This document shows, one piece after another, positions 61,856-64,000 of a DNA stretch of 64,000 nucleotides. Position 1 is the first letter of the stretch. Each line of letters opens with the position of its first letter. Source of the stretch: Balneolaceae bacterium (lineage in GTDB: Bacteria > Bacteroidota > Rhodothermia > Balneolales > Balneolaceae); the NCBI GenBank assembly GCA_018401935.1, contig JAGYJQ010000014.1, positions 1 to 64,000 of the forward strand, given 5' to 3'. Below the pieces are notes generated by a model. That model was not told where the DNA came from. It did no database searches and saw only the letters and a list, made by a program, of their open reading frames with translations. Position numbers and translations under genes: made by a program.

Positions 61856-64000
61856 CCCCTAATTCCTTCATCAATAAAGCTGCTAGATCATCTTCACTTA
61901 AATCATCGTTAAGAATGTCCTCTGATTTTTCGCTATCAACTGGCTCTTGTGATTCTTGCCACTTAAAAACATCATGTCCGATATGCTGAACCAAATCTTC
62001 AATGGTTGGAAAATCGAACAATAAAGTCCCTCTTAGTTCAGTACCCAAAGAACTAGCTAGTTTATTTTTTAAATCAACTGCATCAAGAGAATCCAGTCCG
62101 ATTTCAAACAACCGCTTTCGATTAGATACGGTGCTCATGTTTTTTATGTGCAACAATTGACCTATTTCAATTTTAATGAGCTTTTCTAATTCAACATACC
62201 GTTGCTCAAATCCTAGATTTGCCACCTTCTGGCTAAAGTTGCTACTAGTTGGTGTACTTCCCTCACTATATTCATTGGTAATGAGTTGCTTTAGTTGCTC
62301 CTGAACACCATTTACTTGGGTGTAGGTAGTCCAATTCGCCTTCATTATAAGAACTTGCCTACTGGTTGATTGAGATAAAACGAGCGATAGGATATTCATG
62401 GCTAATTCAGGAATCATAGGTTCAATCCCTTGTGTTTTAAATACCTTAGTATAATTAGCAGCTAGCCCTCTGTCCCATGGTCCCCAGTTTATAGCATATG
62501 CAGGAAGTCCTTTTGCTGCTAATTGTTCTACGTAGGCGTCCATATAAGCATTTGCCATGGCATAATTTGCTTGCCCGGCCGTTCCTAAAAGCGAACTAGC
62601 AGAAGAATAAACGACTAAAAGATCTAACAACTCCATGTCTAGTACCTGCACAAGATGTTCTAAGCCACGAATTTTTGGTGTCATGACGACCTCTACATCT
62701 TGCCATTCTAAATCGATAGACTTTCTATCTTGTGTAACACCAGCCAGATGAAATACCCCTTTTAATGGATATATATCTTCAGTTAATCCCTGAATTAGTT
62801 GTTCGCAAGAGGAGGGATCCGCCAGATCCATCATTTTATAGCGAATTTCACAGTCTTCTAGTCCTAAAGCCTCAATTTGGGATAATATATCATCAGAAAC
62901 TGGCCTTCTACCCGTTAGTATGATTGATTTTGCTCCCTTTTCAGCTAACCAGGTTGTCAGTGTTAGACCCAAATCGCCAAGCCCACCGGTAACCAAATAA
63001 CAGGCTTCCGATTGTATGGGTACTTGAATATCCCGACTAAAAGATTGCTGCACTAACATAGGGATATAAACACCTTCTTGCCTGAATACTACTTCAGGGT
63101 AATTGGACTCAATAATACGATCGAGATCTATAGCTTCAGGTTGATTAGCCCCAACATCCATCAAGTAATATTTTGGTGAAACGGACTCTTGATGGAGCAC
63201 TTTCATAAAAGCCCAAATTGCTCTTTGTTCTGGAATTAATTCCACCATTTCTTTCGTTGTGGGCACATCAAAGACGTTGGTAAGGGCTACCACTACAGGT
63301 AATGCGATGTGTTCAATCCTCCTATTTATTTCTAAGAGTTGTTCAACGACACGAGCATACTCCTGATCACTTGCTCCAGTTGTAAGTGACAGCGCTCCTG
63401 TATATATAATCCCAGATTGGGATGGGTCCAAACTAGATATTTCATCTAGATCACTGAGAACTTGTATAGAGCTTTTAGATAGCGAAGAATGCTCGAAAAT
63501 AGACCAATCGTTAACCTCAGTGTCACCTATCACCGACCATTTTCGTGGACTAGTAGAATCCTTCATCTCTGCGCTGTCCAAATGACGCCAATTCAGTGAG
63601 TAGACATCATTCTCATACCCTTGCCACCTACTTTTTAATAATACTTCCTTTTTTACTTTTCGTACACCAAAGCCTTCGATCTCTAATACTCTTCTCGGCT
63701 CTTCATTCACACCCTCTTCCCAAACAATCAAATCCGCTAGAGCAGATTCCTTATCCGAGTCTTTTTCAATAATCTGACTCCAAAATACATTCGTTTTAAC
63801 AGCTTCCCTTCCATAATACCGTATTTTGTTACTGCGAAATGGAATGGTAACTTCATCCTCTTTCATAGATACCAATGCGGTAATTCCTTGAAGTGCAGCA
63901 TCCAACAAACCTGGAAAGAGTTCATGCTCAGAATAGCGGGTAGATATGGATCGATTTGTGAGTTTTACTAACACCTGACTCTCCGCTTTCCATACCTCTT
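61848..64000 (-). CDS. PKS module, C-terminal part (DH-KR-ACP), truncated by window edge
   Basis: The frame is open to the right edge, so only the last 717 residues are visible. They contain the end of a DH domain (FPGLLDAALQ, with the second catalytic Asp and Gln), a KR with VTGGLGDLGLTL and the Ser/Tyr/Asn set (SSASS, YAMAN), and an ACP with IGLDSLDAVDL (Ser near genomic 62090). An acidic tail (LSEDDLAALLMKELGDE) follows and probably docks onto the coiled coil of the next PKS. KS and AT are expected beyond 64000. The stop overlaps the next gene start by 8 bp, so this gene is upstream in the same leftward operon. Confidence 0.93.
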   Translation of the reverse strand, partial: EVWKAESQVLVKLTNRSISTRYSEHELFPGLLDAALQGITALVSMKEDEVTIPFRSNKIRYYGREAVKTNVFWSQIIEKDSDKESALADLIVWEEGVNEEPRRVLEIEGFGVRKVKKEVLLKSRWQGYENDVYSLNWRHLDSAEMKDSTSPRKWSVIGDTEVNDWSIFEHSSLSKSSIQVLSDLDEISSLDPSQSGIIYTGALSLTTGASDQEYARVVEQLLEINRRIEHIALPVVVALTNVFDVPTTKEMVELIPEQRAIWAFMKVLHQESVSPKYYLMDVGANQPEAIDLDRIIESNYPEVVFRQEGVYIPMLVQQSFSRDIQVPIQSEACYLVTGGLGDLGLTLTTWLAEKGAKSIILTGRRPVSDDILSQIEALGLEDCEIRYKMMDLADPSSCEQLIQGLTEDIYPLKGVFHLAGVTQDRKSIDLEWQDVEVVMTPKIRGLEHLVQVLDMELLDLLVVYSSASSLLGTAGQANYAMANAYMDAYVEQLAAKGLPAYAINWGPWDRGLAANYTKVFKTQGIEPMIPELAMNILSLVLSQSTSRQVLIMKANWTTYTQVNGVQEQLKQLITNEYSEGSTPTSSNFSQKVANLGFEQRYVELEKLIKIEIGQLLHIKNMSTVSNRKRLFEIGLDSLDAVDLKNKLASSLGTELRGTLLFDFPTIEDLVQHIGHDVFKWQESQEPVDSEKSEDILNDDLSEDDLAALLMKELGDE

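Noticed and set aside
23072-64000. Many open frames of 60-110 codons on the plus strand within the synthetase genes
   Set aside because: They are antisense to conserved domains and show no domains, starts or spacing of their own.

Overview
The window looks like a chromosomal segment from a moderately AT-rich member of the Bacteroidota/Balneolota lineage. Two secreted proteins end in near-identical type IX secretion C-terminal sorting domains (starting around NYPNPFNP and ending KKMLLVK), which is typical of Balneolaceae and their relatives. Shine-Dalgarno sites are weak, and DUF4856, DUF481 and DUF697 proteins fit the same group. The assignment rests on protein style only.

Layout, left to right. 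(1) 1-6.2 kb is an accessory region. It holds a left-edge partial gene that may be a Shedu-like defence protein, a type I restriction-modification pair (hsdM, and hsdS with a damaged start), two small overlapping unknown genes, a 3' fragment of a tRNA-Arg gene (a probable attachment-site scar), a higBA-type toxin-antitoxin pair set among G-rich repeats, an orphan mobile mystery protein A regulator behind an array of four evenly spaced palindromes, and the C-terminal stump of a tyrosine recombinase. (2) 6.2-13 kb encodes a DUF4856 probable lipoprotein, a large BNR/Asp-box beta-propeller protein, a GH5 glycosidase and a serine-hydrolase pseudogene with an internal deletion. (3) 13.3-23 kb holds an SPFH/prohibitin protein, a PotD-like binding protein, a cyclic-peptide-type ABC exporter, a ribbon-helix-helix protein, a DUF481 protein, two DUF697 proteins, a small membrane protein, an Sfp-type phosphopantetheinyl transferase and a DUF4350-like protein. 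(4) 22.3-64 kb is one leftward run of thirteen tightly packed or overlapping genes forming a hybrid PKS-NRPS cluster that runs off the right edge.

In transcription order the assembly line is: partial PKS (DH-KR-ACP); PKS KS-AT-DH-KR-ACP; PKS KS-AT-DH-cMT-KR-ACP; KS with an AT relocated to the C-terminus; a four-gene FkbH/I/J/K-like cassette for an ACP-bound hydroxymalonyl-type extender with no O-methyltransferase; a repeat protein that I read as a seven-bladed beta-propeller; ACP-aminotransferase-C-A-PCP; an AT-less KS-KR-ACP; and a terminal NRPS TubC-C-A-PCP-sulfotransferase-C-A-PCP-TE, followed by a type II thioesterase. The PPTase (19.7 kb) and the exporter (15.7 kb) are plausible partners.

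Read by domain logic, the product would be a polyketide tail ending in an alpha-hydroxy-beta-amino acid, joined to Asn (code read DATKIGEVGK), extended by one reduced ketide, then Thr (DFWNIGMVHK) and Gly (DILQLGLVYK), and released by TE, possibly as a ring. The in-line sulfotransferase directly after the Thr carrier domain and the propeller protein inside the cluster are the most unusual elements. No database search was run; all family names come from motifs visible in the sequence.
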